Shown: positions 27,629-40,911 of the stretch, piece by piece
Layout: each line of letters begins with the position of its first letter
Position numbering within the stretch: position 1 is the stretch's first letter
DNA from: Pyrenophora tritici-repentis
Lineage: Eukaryota; Ascomycota; Dothideomycetes; Pleosporales; Pleosporaceae
Direction: 5' to 3'
Assembly (NCBI RefSeq): GCF_003171515.1
Contig: NC_089396.1
Span: forward strand, 620,001-684,000
DNA length: 64,000 nt
The notes under the pieces: model-generated
What the model saw: the letters and a program-made list of their open reading frames with translations, nothing else
The model's database searches: none
What the model was told of the DNA's origin: nothing
Made by a program: the position numbers and the translations under genes

Positions 27629-30290
27629 ATTGGCGGTTTGGAGTTGTAGAGTTGGTGTTGAAATAGTTGATTATTGGAAGTGTTGATAAGTGAAAGTGAT
27701 CCGCACAGCGGGAAGGAATAAACAAATGTAGATGTGAAGAGTGAATGAGAAGACTGGCTTGGGAGGCAATAATGATGAGGCGTATGCGCTCTCTTTATGC
27801 TGCTCAGAAATGGCAGCATTGATACTATCTCGCTTTCCATTGAAGGGGTGCTGGGTAACCGCTCCTGAGGCAGTCGATCATGCACATCTAAAACCTCTGG
27901 CCCGGGCCCTGACGGGTCCACCAGATCGCAGAGCAAAGCGTCAAAACAATGATTATCGCGCAGTATCACCATGTAGGAAGCATACTGCTATTTATTGTGA
28001 GTGGAATAGGGTATGCTATGATGAAGCTCTTGATTAACCTCGCGCATCGGTGGTGGGCACAAAAGCTTGTTGCAGTGCATCTTGGACTAACGGCAGACAG
28101 GTGCAAGACCCGTCAAACCTGAGTTGACAAGCGAACTGAGGCGCTGTCGTGCACTTGAAACGCTTACTGCCCATCTCAAACATGCGCATTGACAAGGTTT
28201 GAGACGTTCGAGAACCTGAGGGTGAAACGGCTAATTTAGCCTGTGGGATTGTGACATGCATGATCGCCCATTTTGCATGACAGTCGTTCACAGAGGAACC
28301 AATGTGCGGCCTGCTGGTTGGTTTCTTGGTGGATTCTGCAACTGAGTCATAGCGGGAACGGTCGCCTCTTCCCGTGTTCCACGGCCTTGGTATGGGTTTG
28401 CGCCAATCAAAACACTGGCTGTACGGCAGGTATTGCGGGCCTGGGTAAGGCGACAGAATTCACGCCAGACGCCGTTACGGTGGGTAATGCTTGGTGTGGG
28501 AAAGAGAAAATGCCGCGGTACCAACAGACCAATCGGCCATGGTACAGTCGACCTGACGACGCATCCAAAACCACCACACCTAAAGGACTACATCGACGCA
28601 GCAAATTCGCGACCCAAGGAGAACCTCTAGCTAGTCGGCTATTAGTAACGTCTTCGGACTTACAATGACGAGAGCCCTACCGACACTTGCCTCTTCAGAT
28701 CACTGTGAAGCGGTGAATGCAATCACGACGGTCAAGATTTTGCTGCACAAATCGCCGTGTGTATTTATAAGCTACCACGGGGGGTACAGGACGGTCGTCG
28801 GCGCTACAACCGTAATTTGCAATCTTTGAGCGACTTCCTACAAAGGGCATGATCAGGTATCTATCCAAGGTATTTACCAACCTCTTAGAAGATGCTCAAT
28901 ATCCCGTCAGCCTCTACAGTGCGGTATTCTGACCCTTGGCGTGGTCTGTGATATCCTGGATGAGCGCGGATCCGTAGGCGGCTGCCTTTCTAAATACAGA
29001 ATCAACTTGTGAGACATAGAGAGACATAGAAATCCGCTTTGATAACACGGAATAATCTTAACAACCTGAATGGCCGCTCTCGGACTCGCAATTTCAGTCC
29101 AGAATCCCCTTTCCCGTTTGGCTGCAACGTTGAGAAAACCAAGGGTATTGTCGTACAACCAGAGTCTATCCGAAGTTGTTCTCATGGATTAGCTCGCAAT
29201 TCTTCTGGAACCGGGCCTTACCAGAGGTCGTGTTGTGCAAAGTAAGTAGTTCTAAGTGTAAGTATGTTCCAAATTTGTAACAGGACCTGGAACCTGCATC
29301 CCCAGACACAGCTTTGAAATTAGTCATTCGGGGATACGTCCTCAGCCAAAGGTATGGGGAAAAGATGGAAAACCGTCTGTCAGGGTAATCGTACCTGATC
29401 CATCATGAAACATGCCCTTAAGTGGTCTTTCCGTGATGTTCGGGTGAGGTTCAGTCATTGGCGGCCGCTATGACATGTCGGCAGGCGTGGATAACTCCAT
29501 GCACGGGGCGCACAACGCAGGGACCTTGTTGGATGACGGGATAACTGAGACCCTTGATGCGCGTCAACTTCTTAAATTTTTGACTCATAGAAATACGGTA
29601 TCGGGAGCTTTTACACTGAAGTTCAGTACACAGATATCTGCAGAACTCTGCGTAGGTGAGCATTTTATTTGGATGGTAGATGAATGCTGCTATCTGCATC
29701 ACAGGCAACCTTGGGAATGTTAAAAAGCTTGGTAGATCTCTCGATTGAATTATAAAACTACCAGATTTAGAGCTTAGTAGGCTAAGGATAGATACTGTAT
29801 TGGTATAGAGGAGATAGTGAATCTCCGCAAGCACGCGGATATCTCTATCTCTGATACTTCATCTTTTCTGACTGAACGGAAGTACAAACCGGATGATGAA
29901 TAGAGTCATAACTGACGTTAACAGTCATAGTATCAACAGCTATTGTTTCGGGTGTTAGCAAAGATTCAAATCCAACAAACAATGCGTCCACAGAAAACAA
30001 TCAGGTGCAGCACGGCTCAATCACTCGATGTCAGATTCTACAACATTCGGTATATGTAAGCTTTCTCTTTACCGATGAAGAGTGTCGTGGGACTCAGATC
30101 ATAGAGTGAATAATTTCCCGTGCGATGACTACACCCACAGCAGCAATATCATAGTCAGCAGTTATGGAAAACATGGCTCCAATGGTTTCGCACAGTGAGA
30201 TCGAGCCGATATTCACGTCATAAATCGTGATATCAAAGACTCATACATTATAACGAGGATGATTATATGAGAAACAAGTCATTGAGTAGA
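27629..30290. other. Gene-poor region, no supported gene
   Basis: 2.7 kb. Open frames of 60-165 codons overlap on several strands without recognisable motifs, signal peptides or convincing introns. A minus-strand frame at 28034-28291 (85 codons) is Cys-containing but lacks any further support. No RNA gene or repeat was recognised. Confidence 0.4.
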
Positions 30291-30292
30291 TG

Positions 30293-30300
30293 TATAAAAG
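30293..30300 (+). promoter_or_regulatory. TATA box (TATAAAAG)
   Basis: tgTATAAAAGgcactg lies 360 bp upstream of the small ORF at 30658. The leader between them holds possible GT..AG introns (for example gtaagcatacc near 30480), so the two may belong together. Confidence 0.4.
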
Positions 30301-30657
30301 GCACTGCGGTTCAAAGTTAATGGTAGCATATCATCAACATCGCATCTAAGCTACTTATACATCCATCCAGTAGCGCACGAATATCTCGACTAAAGTTAAT
30401 AACTACCACATACGGATACCAAAGAGAGGAAGACATTCTGCTTTCAGAACTGTATCGGAGTCTCTACGTGTTGAGATACAGTAAGCATACCTACTTCCTT
30501 TCGAACTTTGCTACTCTCTTGCGATACAACTTTAAGAACTATTTGAACTAGACTAATTAGTCTGTAACTCACATGGAATCCATAGCATATTAATACCTCT
30601 CGAGCTCTCGCCGAATTTTCTTTACCTAAACCACACGCTTCAAAGAACACCATAGAT

Positions 30658-30900
30658 ATGGATCCACAGGATAGACGAAATCTTGTTGAGCGCGGAGAAG
30701 AGAATTTCAAACTTGGAGAACAAATTCAAATCCTAAATAAAAGACTAGAAAAAGCTGAACAAGAACTCATCAAACATCTCGATGAACAAAACACAGTAGT
30801 GATACCTGGGGCGCAGAATAGGGTCGCTCGGATTAAGCAGGAACTAATAGAGGCAGATGATGCACATAGAAAGAGACACGCACTTATTGCAAACACATAG
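30658..30900 (+). CDS. Short coiled-coil protein, unrecognised
   Basis: 80 residues from ATG 30658 to TAG. The chain is almost entirely helix-forming and charged, with heptad-like leucine/isoleucine spacing (LGEQIQILNKRLEKAEQEL), consistent with a coiled coil. No signal peptide or known domain is visible. It sits alone in an AT-rich, gene-poor stretch with a TATA box at 30293. It could be a small intact gene or the remaining exon of a decayed one; a similar charged-helix fragment lies at 32245-32532. Confidence 0.4.
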   Translation: MDPQDRRNLVERGEENFKLGEQIQILNKRLEKAEQELIKHLDEQNTVVIPGAQNRVARIKQELIEADDAHRKRHALIANT

Positions 30901-31418
30901 ATAAGGCAGGTAGTAAGCCAGGTTCAGCCAAGCTCAAGGTCTGTACAAGCTTGGCCGAAAAAACCTGATAGCACTGACAGTTCGGTCACAGATGAATTCA
31001 ATTATAGCTGGCGAGAGAATCAAAGTATAGCTTCCATAGAATTACAATAAGAAACGTCACTCATTTAGTATGGCGCCATTATAGCGAGCACGTATTGAAA
31101 AACACGTTTCTGATGGACCATCAAGAATAAAAAGCTTGTGGACTTTGTTTTGATCGTGCCATCATTACCCGAAGGATGATCTGCACCTCCTTTGATTGGC
31201 CAAATCATTATCCGACAGGCAAATGTGCTTTTCAACTAATTTCTGCAACCTCACAGGCTCAGCTTTGACTAAAATGTGCAATGAAGTCGTACAGCGGCAG
31301 AAGTCGTTAGAATGCTAACTCCGGTGGATTCACAACTCGCAATCCTACCACTTTCTTCGTCAAGCACTCGTGTACAAGTTGATAGTGAGTAGTAGAGTTC
31401 CTAAGAGCAGAGCAATCA

Positions 31419-31526
31419 TGTCTGAGATACAAAAGCCGTCGACCTTGAGTGATCTCTATAGAATCATAGTTCCAACTGAGTATCTATCAGATTCTACAGC
31501 CTCAAGAAGAGTGATAGAGCTCTAAC
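31419..31526 (+). pseudogene. Short decayed ORF, first part of a possible relic
   Basis: The ATG-led frame MSEIQKPSTLSDLYRIIVP... stops after 35 codons. Further helical fragments follow (for example a Lys-rich run RAQKKVKKGLETHRR near 31600). Together with 32245-32532 it may be one eroded gene; this is inference only. Confidence 0.25.
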
Positions 31527-32244
31527 CTATTGATTCTCGAAATCAGTCTATTGAAACGTGACAATAGTCCGGATACTGAAATCATGAGCGCAATACATGC
31601 AAGGGCTCAAAAGAAAGTTAAAAAAGGCCTAGAAACGCACCGCCGAATGTATGTATGTAATGAAATTATATAATGCCTATCCTACGAAGCGCTTGTTGTT
31701 TATTCTCTTTCCTAATAGCTGATCATCACGACAATCAAGATACAGAGCGTTGTCGAACCTTGATGTTTTTCGAAAACGGACCCTTTCACGTTCTGACTGA
31801 AATATTTGACTCGAAATATCAGAAGCTACTACCACATACTATTGTATGTACGTTGTATTCTTGAAATATCATCGCTGCTACAAAATTCTCACTGCTGCAT
31901 ACCCCCAGCATCGTCGGTAAGTGGTACCGTCCATGTTGCGCATCACGTAATAGGCGACTGGCTCCAGTTTGACTAAGCTAATAGCTGTAAACCGATAGAT
32001 CACTAGAAAGCAGATTATACAACACATTGTCCCCATCTTCAAAACCTCAGTCAGCCATTCGAGGATATCACCATCCTTCCCCACTGAACATGAAGAATGC
32101 ACAAAAATTGTTATCAACACCATAATGATATTCTTCAATGTTCTCTCACACCTAGAAAGACATCTCAAGGACTGCAAACGGGAGGTTGACACATTCCAGC
32201 TGCCCCGAGCAAGCGCAAGCCGTTCTACAGTCAATGCCATTAGG

Positions 32245-32532
32245 AAATAAAATGAAGAGTTAGGAAAACGGATCGAAAAATTATATGAAGATTCGTCTTT
32301 TCTATGTGAAAATGAAAATAAGAATTTGAAAAAGCTACTCTTTGAGGCCTGGCAGAATACGAAGGCTAGGGAACCAGGTTTGAAAGCTAGGCAAAAATAT
32401 GTTCCGGGAAACGAGTACATTGGGTATTCTTATGGGGTTGTTGAGATTCATATTGGTGGAAGACTACGCAAGTTTGTGGAAAATTATGAGGATGTCAAGG
32501 CTAAATGGAAGGCTATAAGGATACCGAGATAG
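32245..32532 (+). pseudogene. Relic of a charged coiled-coil protein
   Basis: The frame reads NEELGKRIEKLYED..., then KKLLFEAWQNTKARE and an ending YGVVEIHIGGRLRKFV...KAIRIPR before TAG 32530-32532. An in-frame TAA immediately before NEEL follows a further open stretch; CAA to TAA would explain it. No ATG starts this segment. The protein type is unknown. Confidence 0.35.
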
Positions 32533-33174
32533 AGATTGTGGTAGAGAGTCAGGAAAGGTAGCATTGGATCCTTCGGAGGAGGCTACTGGTATAACCGACA
32601 ATGGCGAGCTTTGGTAACTGGAAGAACAGGCCGGTTCCTCCAATGATAGGGCGCAGATAATCGTGCTGATCGTAGACTTCTCTAATTGAATTTAAACAGC
32701 AGGATGAAGTCTTTATCTTTTGTTGACTTCCTTTTCTTCGTAGATATAAAGAAGTGATATAAATGCTTAGCAGCGGATTTGCACAACGCAGTATTGGTGA
32801 CAACAGTCTAAGAAAAGCAGTTAAGGTGTTATCCCAACACCTTCCTTTTCTTCACAACCCCCTATCATATCACCGATCCCAACAATACCAGCATCAAAAG
32901 ATCGACATACGCAAGTACTTTTCTCTTACATCACGAGCAGGATGGTCCATCTAGCCGAAAAGATACGCAACTTTACGAGATGAAATCATGACGGTCTTCG
33001 AAAACTGATGATCAAACGAGCGACTAAGTTAATTTAACAATAAACCTAACTAAAAACGAGTGTATCATCATAGGAAGAATATAAAGCGCGTAACGACAGA
33101 CCAGGGTCAATCCAAGGAAAACAAAAGCAAGCAACCATGAACAATTTGATCCACCACCCCAAGCCCTATCATCC

Positions 33175-36100
33175 CTACTTCTCCCTCAAAGCAGCAACAC
33201 CTCCACTCAAACCCGCCCTCGCCTCGGCATCCTCGCGACTAATAACGCGATGCGCCCCCGACCAAATCCCCAACGCGCGCTTGACCGCCTTCCAGCACTC
33301 AATAGCACTAATGTAGATGACGACGCAGCCAAACGACACACCCCACTCCCAACCTATAGCAGCATGTTTAAACACCTTCTCATTGATGACCGGGATATAA
33401 ACAATGGGGAACATGATAAACAATCCCGCAATGACCGCAAAGAAGAGGAAGCGGTTGCGCCACAAGGTGGGGAAGATTGACAGACCGGGTGGCGCCGACG
33501 TTGGTGTGTTGGGATACATGTTGAACAGGGAGCGCGAGAAGTGTTTGACTTCCCAAGCTGTGACGAGTAGGAGGAGCGTGATGGTGGCGTATGTGGTAGC
33601 GCGAGCACGGAAGACGACGTTGCAGGTGTTGTTGTAGCTTTCGTTGCAGCCGTGGCCGAGGTCTCCGCCACCAGGACCGACGTAGGCGACGATGGCGAAG
33701 GAAAAGAGACAGAGTGCGCCCATGAAGAAACCGTAGATGAACTTATCAGTGATCAACTCGGCGGTGAAGACGCCCTTTTTGTTGTCGTGCGGTGGGCGGT
33801 ACATGCTGTCTTCCTGGCTTTCCTCGAGGCCGAGACCGATGGCGAGGAAGGAGGAGGTGATGAGGTTGACCCAGAGAATCTCGATGGGGGAGAGCGGAAA
33901 GACGGAGTGGTTATCTCGGTCTTTGAAGGCGAGGCCGATGAGTAGGAGGATGACTTGAGCGATGTTGGATATGAGGAGATGCATGAGAAACTGTGAGAGT
34001 TGTGTGTTAGTCATGAACAGTTCTTAGTGAATGTAGGGATACATACCTTCTGGATGTTGTCAAACAGGCGTCGACCTTCTTCAACCGCTTTGACGATGGA
34101 AGCAAAGTTGTCATCGGTAAGGATCATCTCAGCAGCATCCTTGGCGACATCGCTACCAGTACCCATGGCCATGCCAACGTTGGCTTGCTTCAGTGCTGGC
34201 GAGTCGTTGACTCCGTCACCAGTCATGACGCAGAAGCGACCCCTTCTGTGAAGAGCTTGTACCATTTTGACTTTGGTCGTTGGACTACATCTGGCAATGA
34301 CAAGAGGCAGTGTCTCCATGGAGTCGACCTCCTCATCAGTCATTCTGTCAAAGTCCTTGGCGACCATAACGGCTGATGCAGGTGTGCGATCGTCGATGAT
34401 GTCTACATCCTTGGCAATGGCTCGGGCCGTACCAGGATGGTCGCCAGTGAGCATGTGGACTGTGATGCCAGCAATCTTGCATTCGCGGACCGCACCCTTG
34501 GTTTCCAAGCGAGGTGGGTCGTAGATGGCGACAAGACCGAGATAGTTGAGGTTGGCTTCGACGACCTCACGTTCGGAAATGTCGGTGCCAGGTTGGAGCG
34601 GTTTGTGGGCGATGCAGAGAACACGAAGACCTTGGTTGGCCATGCTTTCGGCGGCTTCGAGGATCTCGGCTTTTTGCTGTTCAGAGACGTTGAGCGCAGG
34701 CATCATAAACTCTGTTGCTCCCTTGGTGTAGGCATCCATGTGACCAGTGTAGTTGTCCTTGTAGACTACAGTCATCTTTTTGACCTTGGAGTCAAAAGAG
34801 AACTCGGTAGCCAGGTGGATGTTGTGGGTAGCTAGTATTTCTTCCTTGCCCTTGTTAAAACGGGAGGCGAGAATGTGTAAAGCGACTTCGGTGGGCTCCC
34901 CATGTGCGACCCAGGTACCACTCGGTATATTCTCGACGATGGCAGTGGGCGGGCGTGAGATAGTGTCGATGGTGGAAGCATCGGTATCGCGATCATCTCC
35001 AATGGTCGATTGATCCATGCCAGCTTTCCTATCGCTTGGGGAGACAGAGCGCGATTCTGATGGCGGTATGACCTTGGAGTTGTTGCACAGAGCTATGGTG
35101 CGTAGGAAACGAGCAACATCGGAGTTGGGCGTAAAGTCATTGAGGTTGAGACCTTGGCTGTTCATGGATACACTTCCACTACCAGGGTTGTAGGGGTCAG
35201 TGATGGCGTCGACAGTGAAAACGCCAGCGCCTTGTATCAAGGCCGTCTTTGCCACCATGCGTCCCTGAGTGAGGGTACCCGTTTTATCAGAACAGATATT
35301 CGTGACCCCGCCGACGGCTTCGATGGCTGACTGGACCCTGGTGATAACATTGGCCTTGGCCATCGCCTTGCCTCCGACTGCAATTGTGATGGTGAGAACG
35401 GCAATCAGCGACTCTGGGATAACAGCGACGGCGACACAGATACCGTAGATGAGAACCTCGCCCCCCACTTGCCACTTGCTTGCAGAGAAGACAATAATGG
35501 CAAGGAGTATGGCAAGACCAAAGAGTAGGAGAGCAAACTTGCTAAGTGTGATTTGCAGTGGGGTTCCGACGAGACCTAGGATAGTCTTACCGCCACTGAT
35601 GAAACGCTGGAAGAGTCTACCAACCACGTTGGCAGATTGTGGACCGGCATCCTTCTTCTGACGGAGCATGGTAGCAATCTTTCCGACTTCAGTGTTCATA
35701 CCAGTGGCGACGACGATGCCGCGGCAGCGACCAGATGTTATCTCGCTACCAGAGAAAGCAAGGTTGGTTCGATCACCAGTAGCCAGGTCATCATCATCGA
35801 AGGTTTTCCATGGTGTCTTTTCTACAGGCGCGGATTCTCCCGTGAGAAAGGCCTCATTGGTGTATGCGTTGACACCATCGATAAGGCGAAGATCGGCGGG
35901 GACGATGCTGCCAACAGACAGCTGGACGATGTCGCCAGGGACCAGATCCACTGCCTTGACCTTGATATCCATTGTGCCATCGCGGGTGACGGTAGCTTCA
36001 GGTGCGGTGAGCTTTTTGAGAGATTCGATAGTCTTTTCGGCTCGGTAGTCCTGCCAGAAACCGACAACGATGTTTAGGACGATGACCGCGGTGATAACGC

Positions 36101-36541
36101 CGCCTTCAATGAAGTCGCCTATAGCAAAGCTTATGGCCATGACAATGATGAGAACGAAGGTGAGACTGTTTGAGATTTGTCTTAACAGAATTTTCCACAT
36201 GGAAAGCCCTTCAGCTCCCTTAACCTTGTTAGGGCCATAGAGCTGGAGGCGAGATTGCGCTTCAATGTGAGAGAGGCCATGTCTATATCGGTCAGTCGGA
36301 TCGGGTAGGATGAATGAAGAAGTGGTGGGTCTCACTGGATGTCCACTCCCAGGTGTTCTGCAACGTCCTTGGGGTTAAGGGTGTGCGGCGCGTGGAGTGC
36401 GGGCGAGATGTCGCCATCAATAGGGTTCGGCTGAAGTTGCCTTTGTTTGGGTGTAGTATGCGGCTCTTGTAAACCACATATAGGGGGTTCATCGACGTTG
36501 GGAGATGTCTCCTCGACGGTAGGTAGCACAGTTTCACCCAT
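33175..36541 (-). CDS. ENA1: ENA-type (P-type IID) Na+/K+-exporting ATPase
   Basis: Three exons: 36336-36541, 34047-36282 and 33175-33990. Introns are 36283-36335 (53 bp) and 33991-34046 (56 bp), both GT..AG and frame-preserving. The product is 1085 residues, the usual length for fungal ENA pumps. It exports sodium or potassium at the plasma membrane and supports salt and alkaline tolerance. Seen: N-terminal cation-ATPase domain (LQLYGPNKVKG), TM1-2, actuator loop with LTGESAPVEK, TM3-4 with VAVIPESL, phosphorylation motif CSDKTGTLTQGRMV, nucleotide-binding part with KGATEFM, hinge MLTGDHPGTA and VMTGDGVNDSPALK, then C-terminal membrane segments (exon 3). The two CNV..TC cysteines in a late extracellular loop are visible. 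Paralogue assignment within the ENA family is not possible here. Confidence 0.93.
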
Positions 36542-37861
36542 TCAAGTATATGTGATAACACTGGGAGTGTTGGCGGTAGAGATAAAATGTAGGCTTTGCG
36601 CGGGGGTAGTTATATGTCGTTCAATCACCAGGCTCAAGCGGGGTTAGCACGCTAGTCGAACGACGTGGGTCCTTCCAAGCATGGAGAGGTCTTGGAACAC
36701 CTGCTGTCACGCCTCGTTCTTTCCAACAGCCACGAGCGTCTTCCAACACAACTGCACTAGCATACACGATCGCTGTAGCCATTTCCGAACGCCTAACAAA
36801 CGAATATACAGATCTTTGGTGGTAAAGGCCAGCATCAACGTTATAAAGACCAGGCTGGAGGTAGGTTTTGACAGAACGATAAGACTCTTGGCTTGCGGGC
36901 CCAAGAAATTCCGTCGCCGGTTCCCGGATCTAGGTGTCCATTTGTTTGTTCTTAGCCAATCTTCTACTACGCCGAGACATCTGGGCTGTTGGCATTAAGC
37001 CTCGTCATATGTGCCTTTCGCACGAAGTCACCGACCCCGCGCCTTGCGCGCTCCATGTGCGCTCCATGTGGAGCAACTGGAGCAACTGGACGCCAAAGGA
37101 AGCTGTTGATACATGGCACACTGCGCAAGTTGAGGTGTGATGGCAAGCAACGGTGCAGCAAACGACAGGCTGATGTTTGCCACGTATACCGCTTATCCGC
37201 TGCTCATGTGACACTGCCAATGATTGGGTGCCACTCGACGACCTGATATGGGATAATGCGGACATGTGCGTGTGCCGCACTAAAACATGCAACTGATCGA
37301 GAAGTTGTCGCGAGGCCGTGTGGGCGTTATCGCTGACGGCTGTGGGGATGCGGGGAATCCGGTGGCCAGCTGCTTAGCGAAGTCAGCAAGCTGGTGGCTT
37401 GGGGAGGGAAGTAGGAAAGCCAGAGTGCTCTATCAAGGTGAAGAAGCAATGCAAAGCTTCGCATGTCGTTGGAATTGAGCCCCTAAGCTATCGATAAGTA
37501 AGCCTTCCACGTGGAGACCTGGTCCTGGCGTGGCTGGTGAACCACAGATCTGGTGGTGGGGGTGGCCGTCTCACCTTTGAGGGCCGACTCGTGAGTGGGA
37601 TGTGCGCGAGGCGGACATGATTCCTGCAGTGGGGAGCACAACACAACACAACATTAACCCTCATGCTTGGGCAAAATCACAGAAGACGAAGAAGCTTTGA
37701 AAAGAATAAATTGTCGGAAGAGACTGTCGCTCTTGAAAGCGGCGTATGGAGTATACGCCAAATAACCCCATCCCAATGCCTATAACACCATTAACCAAAC
37801 CATGCATTTTCATCAAGTCATATCACGCCTTCTGAAACCACGGCGCCCTCCTCATGCCGGG
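36542..37861. other. ENA promoter and spacer
   Basis: 1.3 kb. A short tandem duplication (gcgctccatgt twice and gagcaactg twice) lies at 37046-37090. No ORF with support and no RNA gene. Confidence 0.4.
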
Positions 37862-38209
37862 CTAAATCGAGCGTAACGACTCAGCCTCGGACATACTCGA
37901 GCCCGACGAACGTCTCGGCGCGAGCTGGCTATCCGCCTCGGCCATGGCGGCCTGCATTGAGAAGCCGAAAGTGGCTGCGAGGTATTGCGCATAACGGATG
38001 CGGTAGGCCTGCGCAGGGTCTTCTTTCGGCTTGTGAAGCTCCTTCTTATGGGAAGCACCTGGTATACAGATTAGATGGAAGCCTTATTTTGGTTGATCAA
38101 ATATACCCGATGCGGGATGGAGAACTATTGAAGGCGTGGCGGTAGGCGACAAAGTTGGCGAATTTGAAGGAGAAGAAGAAGCAGAAGTGTTGAATGGAAG
38201 AGCAGGCAT
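37862..38209 (-). CDS. Small 99-residue protein, two exons, unrecognised
   Basis: Exons 38107-38209 and 37862-38058; the 48-bp intron (38059-38106) has GTATAT and CCAG ends, and splicing gives exactly 100 codons including TAG. The N-terminal third is Ser/Pro/Thr-rich and disordered (MPALPFNTSASSSPSNSP). The C-terminal part is compact and charged (KKELHKPKEDPAQAYRIRY, then an aromatic/alanine helix and a Ser-rich tail MSEAESLRSI). There is no signal peptide. Too short per exon to stand out in a simple ORF scan. The exon 2 frame with its Tyr-rich helix looks conserved in character, but I do not recognise a family. Confidence 0.6.
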
Positions 38210-40911
38210 GATGTCTGATTTCTAATGGAAGTAGAGAAAGAGTCGGTGGTTGGTGTGTAGGCGACAGTAGTCGGTAGTTGTGGAGGGGTCGAGGTAGTTC
38301 GAGGTTTGTATGAGGATAGTTCTCTGGCGTCGATCCCGTCTTGCAATGAGCTTAGGTTGGAACTCTTGATTAGCAAGCTGCTGATGTTTTGCTGCTTCGA
38401 GAACAATGGGCGGCAAGCGATCCCTTTATACGCGGCTGAGACTAGGGAGCAGGCTTGGACAAAGCTGCGCATCACGATCGGACAGTCTCACGGCACCATC
38501 AGAAACAGCACGAATCGCACCGCCGTCACGACGAGTTCCACACGCGAGAGGCACCGATGCATGCGCCCCCGATCAGGCCGATGGAATGCAACGTAGCTAG
38601 CAAGTAGATTACTTCCTAGTCCGGAACCTTGATACAAGCCGGTGAAGACATGCGCTATTTTTCCCTTGTTACCCCTGGACCACTGCGTACCCGTAGCGCT
38701 TCCCCAGGTTTTTCATTCGTGCTTGCCTGTTTGAGCGGTGTAGTGAAAGCGGAGCGCCAGGCCTCTTCAAGCGCCATGCATACATGTCCCTGCCATGGCG
38801 ACTACCTCGATGATTCCAGCCGTGTATCAAGACTTTTCTGCTTGATGAATTCCGGTATTGATGTTGTGTGACGCACTTGGTTCGACGCATTTGCTGCGCG
38901 TGGAACCGCATGACTATCTTAGCCAGCACCGCTACATGCGCCAGGGCGCCAGCTGCGGAGCACTCGCCACATTCCGTGACAACCGGCAAGATGGTTGTTT
39001 GAAAGAACAGATGGCACAAATCAATATTCGCTATCCGCGCTGAAGATGACGATGGCCCAAGTACCCTTGTCTATAGTGGACCGGCCGTGCGTCGTCTTAG
39101 ACCATCCACATCGGCAGCTGGGCCTGAACAAGCCAATTCCATGACACGGCCGTGACAGCTGCTGACTTTCCCTTTATTGTGTGTGGTTCTAGCCAGCGCA
39201 CCTTGCACCTGCACCAGCTAGCCCTATACAATCGCCACGTTATGGTCGCGAGTCGTCTTAGACGTCTGTGTTTTCTCCTCCGACTCCTGCATACTACTAT
39301 GGGGCGCCATGCAAGGAGACGGGGAGACCTTTTCTAGACTTTTACGATCTGCAACTAAACGTCCACTGAACCGCAAAAAACCGCAGCCAAGATTAGACAC
39401 CGCGGAGGCAGAAACACCTTGGATTTCTCTGCCATGCAACTTGCTGCATACGATGTTTCTTACCCACTCTGCGCACGTCAGACCGGACCCACCGCAAACG
39501 TTTCCAACTTTTTTGACCATCGTGTCTCTCACAGCCATGCTTCAAGATTCATGCAACAAGATGCATGATGCTCTCCCACCAAACATTGTGGTCTAGACGT
39601 TCTAATTTACGTACGAAAAACCAGCTGACACGGACAAGAAACGTCACAAAGACGATTCGCCAGATCCTTCTACTACATGTTCTACGCAGGAGCCAACAGT
39701 CATGAGGGTCGTGACGATCGGTGAGGGGCAACACCCTAAGCGGGACCACAATGTGCGGGGCCGATGCATCAGAATCGGATAGCTCGGTTCAAAGCCGTCA
39801 TCTGTCATCAGGTACAGCCTTTGGGCCCGGCACAATGATTGCCGCACTCCACCTTCCCTCTTTGTTTTGCACCGAGTCTTGCTATCATCGTGGCTTTCTC
39901 ACCCTTTGATGACGGACTTTCCATCTGCCTGCAACGTCAGCACTCGGAAAGCGGCTACCGTGGCTGCAGCGTCTTCTGTCCGCCTCCTCCTCCTCCTCCT
40001 CCTCCTCCAAACTTGGCCTACAGGGGACTGCATGTTACTATCACGCACCTTGCCACACAGCCACTCAAGATATGCACGACATTAACTTTGTTGCGAGCTG
40101 AGCCTAGGGCCATACGCGTCAAAGACGGGGTTCTGAAAGTCCATGTGCCATGTCCGCGCCATTTCCTCGAACCACCAAATTTCTTGATTTCCGTGGTGGA
40201 GCCTGTCGATCCGTCCCAATGAACAACTCTAAAGCAACGTCACTTACCGGCACAGCTTCCACAAGAGAATACGACGTTTGGCATCAACAAAGGTGTAAAA
40301 TTATTACAGTCCTTGTTGTTCACCGCTATAATGTAAGTTTATCTCTCGACCATGAAATGGGTTCCTGCCCTGCATATTGGGCACGAATCGGCTACCCACA
40401 TGCGACTGTGACTGGTAAACGAGAACGGCATCGTGCGCCCGACGATATGAATCTGCTCGATGGAGATCACGATATGCACCTTGGTTTCACATGTTGCGCG
40501 AATTTTGTGTCGCCAAGTATCATTGTGGGAGAGCCTCTGTGAGTCGTCACGACATACCTGGTTGTACATGTCAAGTGCGCCCTACATATCACGCTTACAC
40601 AATGAGCTATATGCTTGGGTATCATTGTACGAGCGAGATGAAAATCTAGTTGAGCTATTTATTTTTGGGATCTGCTAGATGAAGATCATCTGGATTGAGT
40701 GAGGCCACACTCCCGTGATGGAGCTATCGCGAAAGTAACCAGATTCTATACATCGGGCCTACACCCCTGTGATGCCGAACGAAGCCTTGCACTTGTGCAA
40801 GATTTTTGCAAACCGACTAAGATGGCGACAATTTGGTCGTTTGCCATTCGTGCAAGAAAAGAAACGAAGAAAAACAACACGGAACCATCGACTCAGGTAC
40901 GCTGACTTCAT
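38210..40911. other. Long spacer without supported genes
   Basis: 2.7 kb. It contains a (CCT)n run at about 39984-40007 that creates a polyproline reading frame. Overlapping open frames up to ~130 codons carry no motif. No RNA gene or transposon end was recognised. The first few hundred bases are the promoter of the 99-residue gene. Confidence 0.4.

Larger units (their letters stand above)
30901..33174. other. AT-rich, gene-poor, probably decayed region
   Basis: Apart from the relics at 31419-31526 and 32245-32532 no gene is supported. The DNA is visibly richer in A and T than the flanking genes and full of short frames with stops, as expected of mutated repeat-derived sequence. The last ~200 bp is the 3' flank of the ENA gene. 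Confidence 0.4.

Noticed and set aside
37046..37090. Short tandem duplication as a regulatory repeat of the ENA gene
   Set aside because: Only ~10-bp units repeated twice, over 500 bp from the start codon, without a recognisable binding motif.
39839..40222. 127-codon ORF with a polyproline run
   Set aside because: The proline run is a (CCT)n microsatellite; no start context or domain supports a gene.
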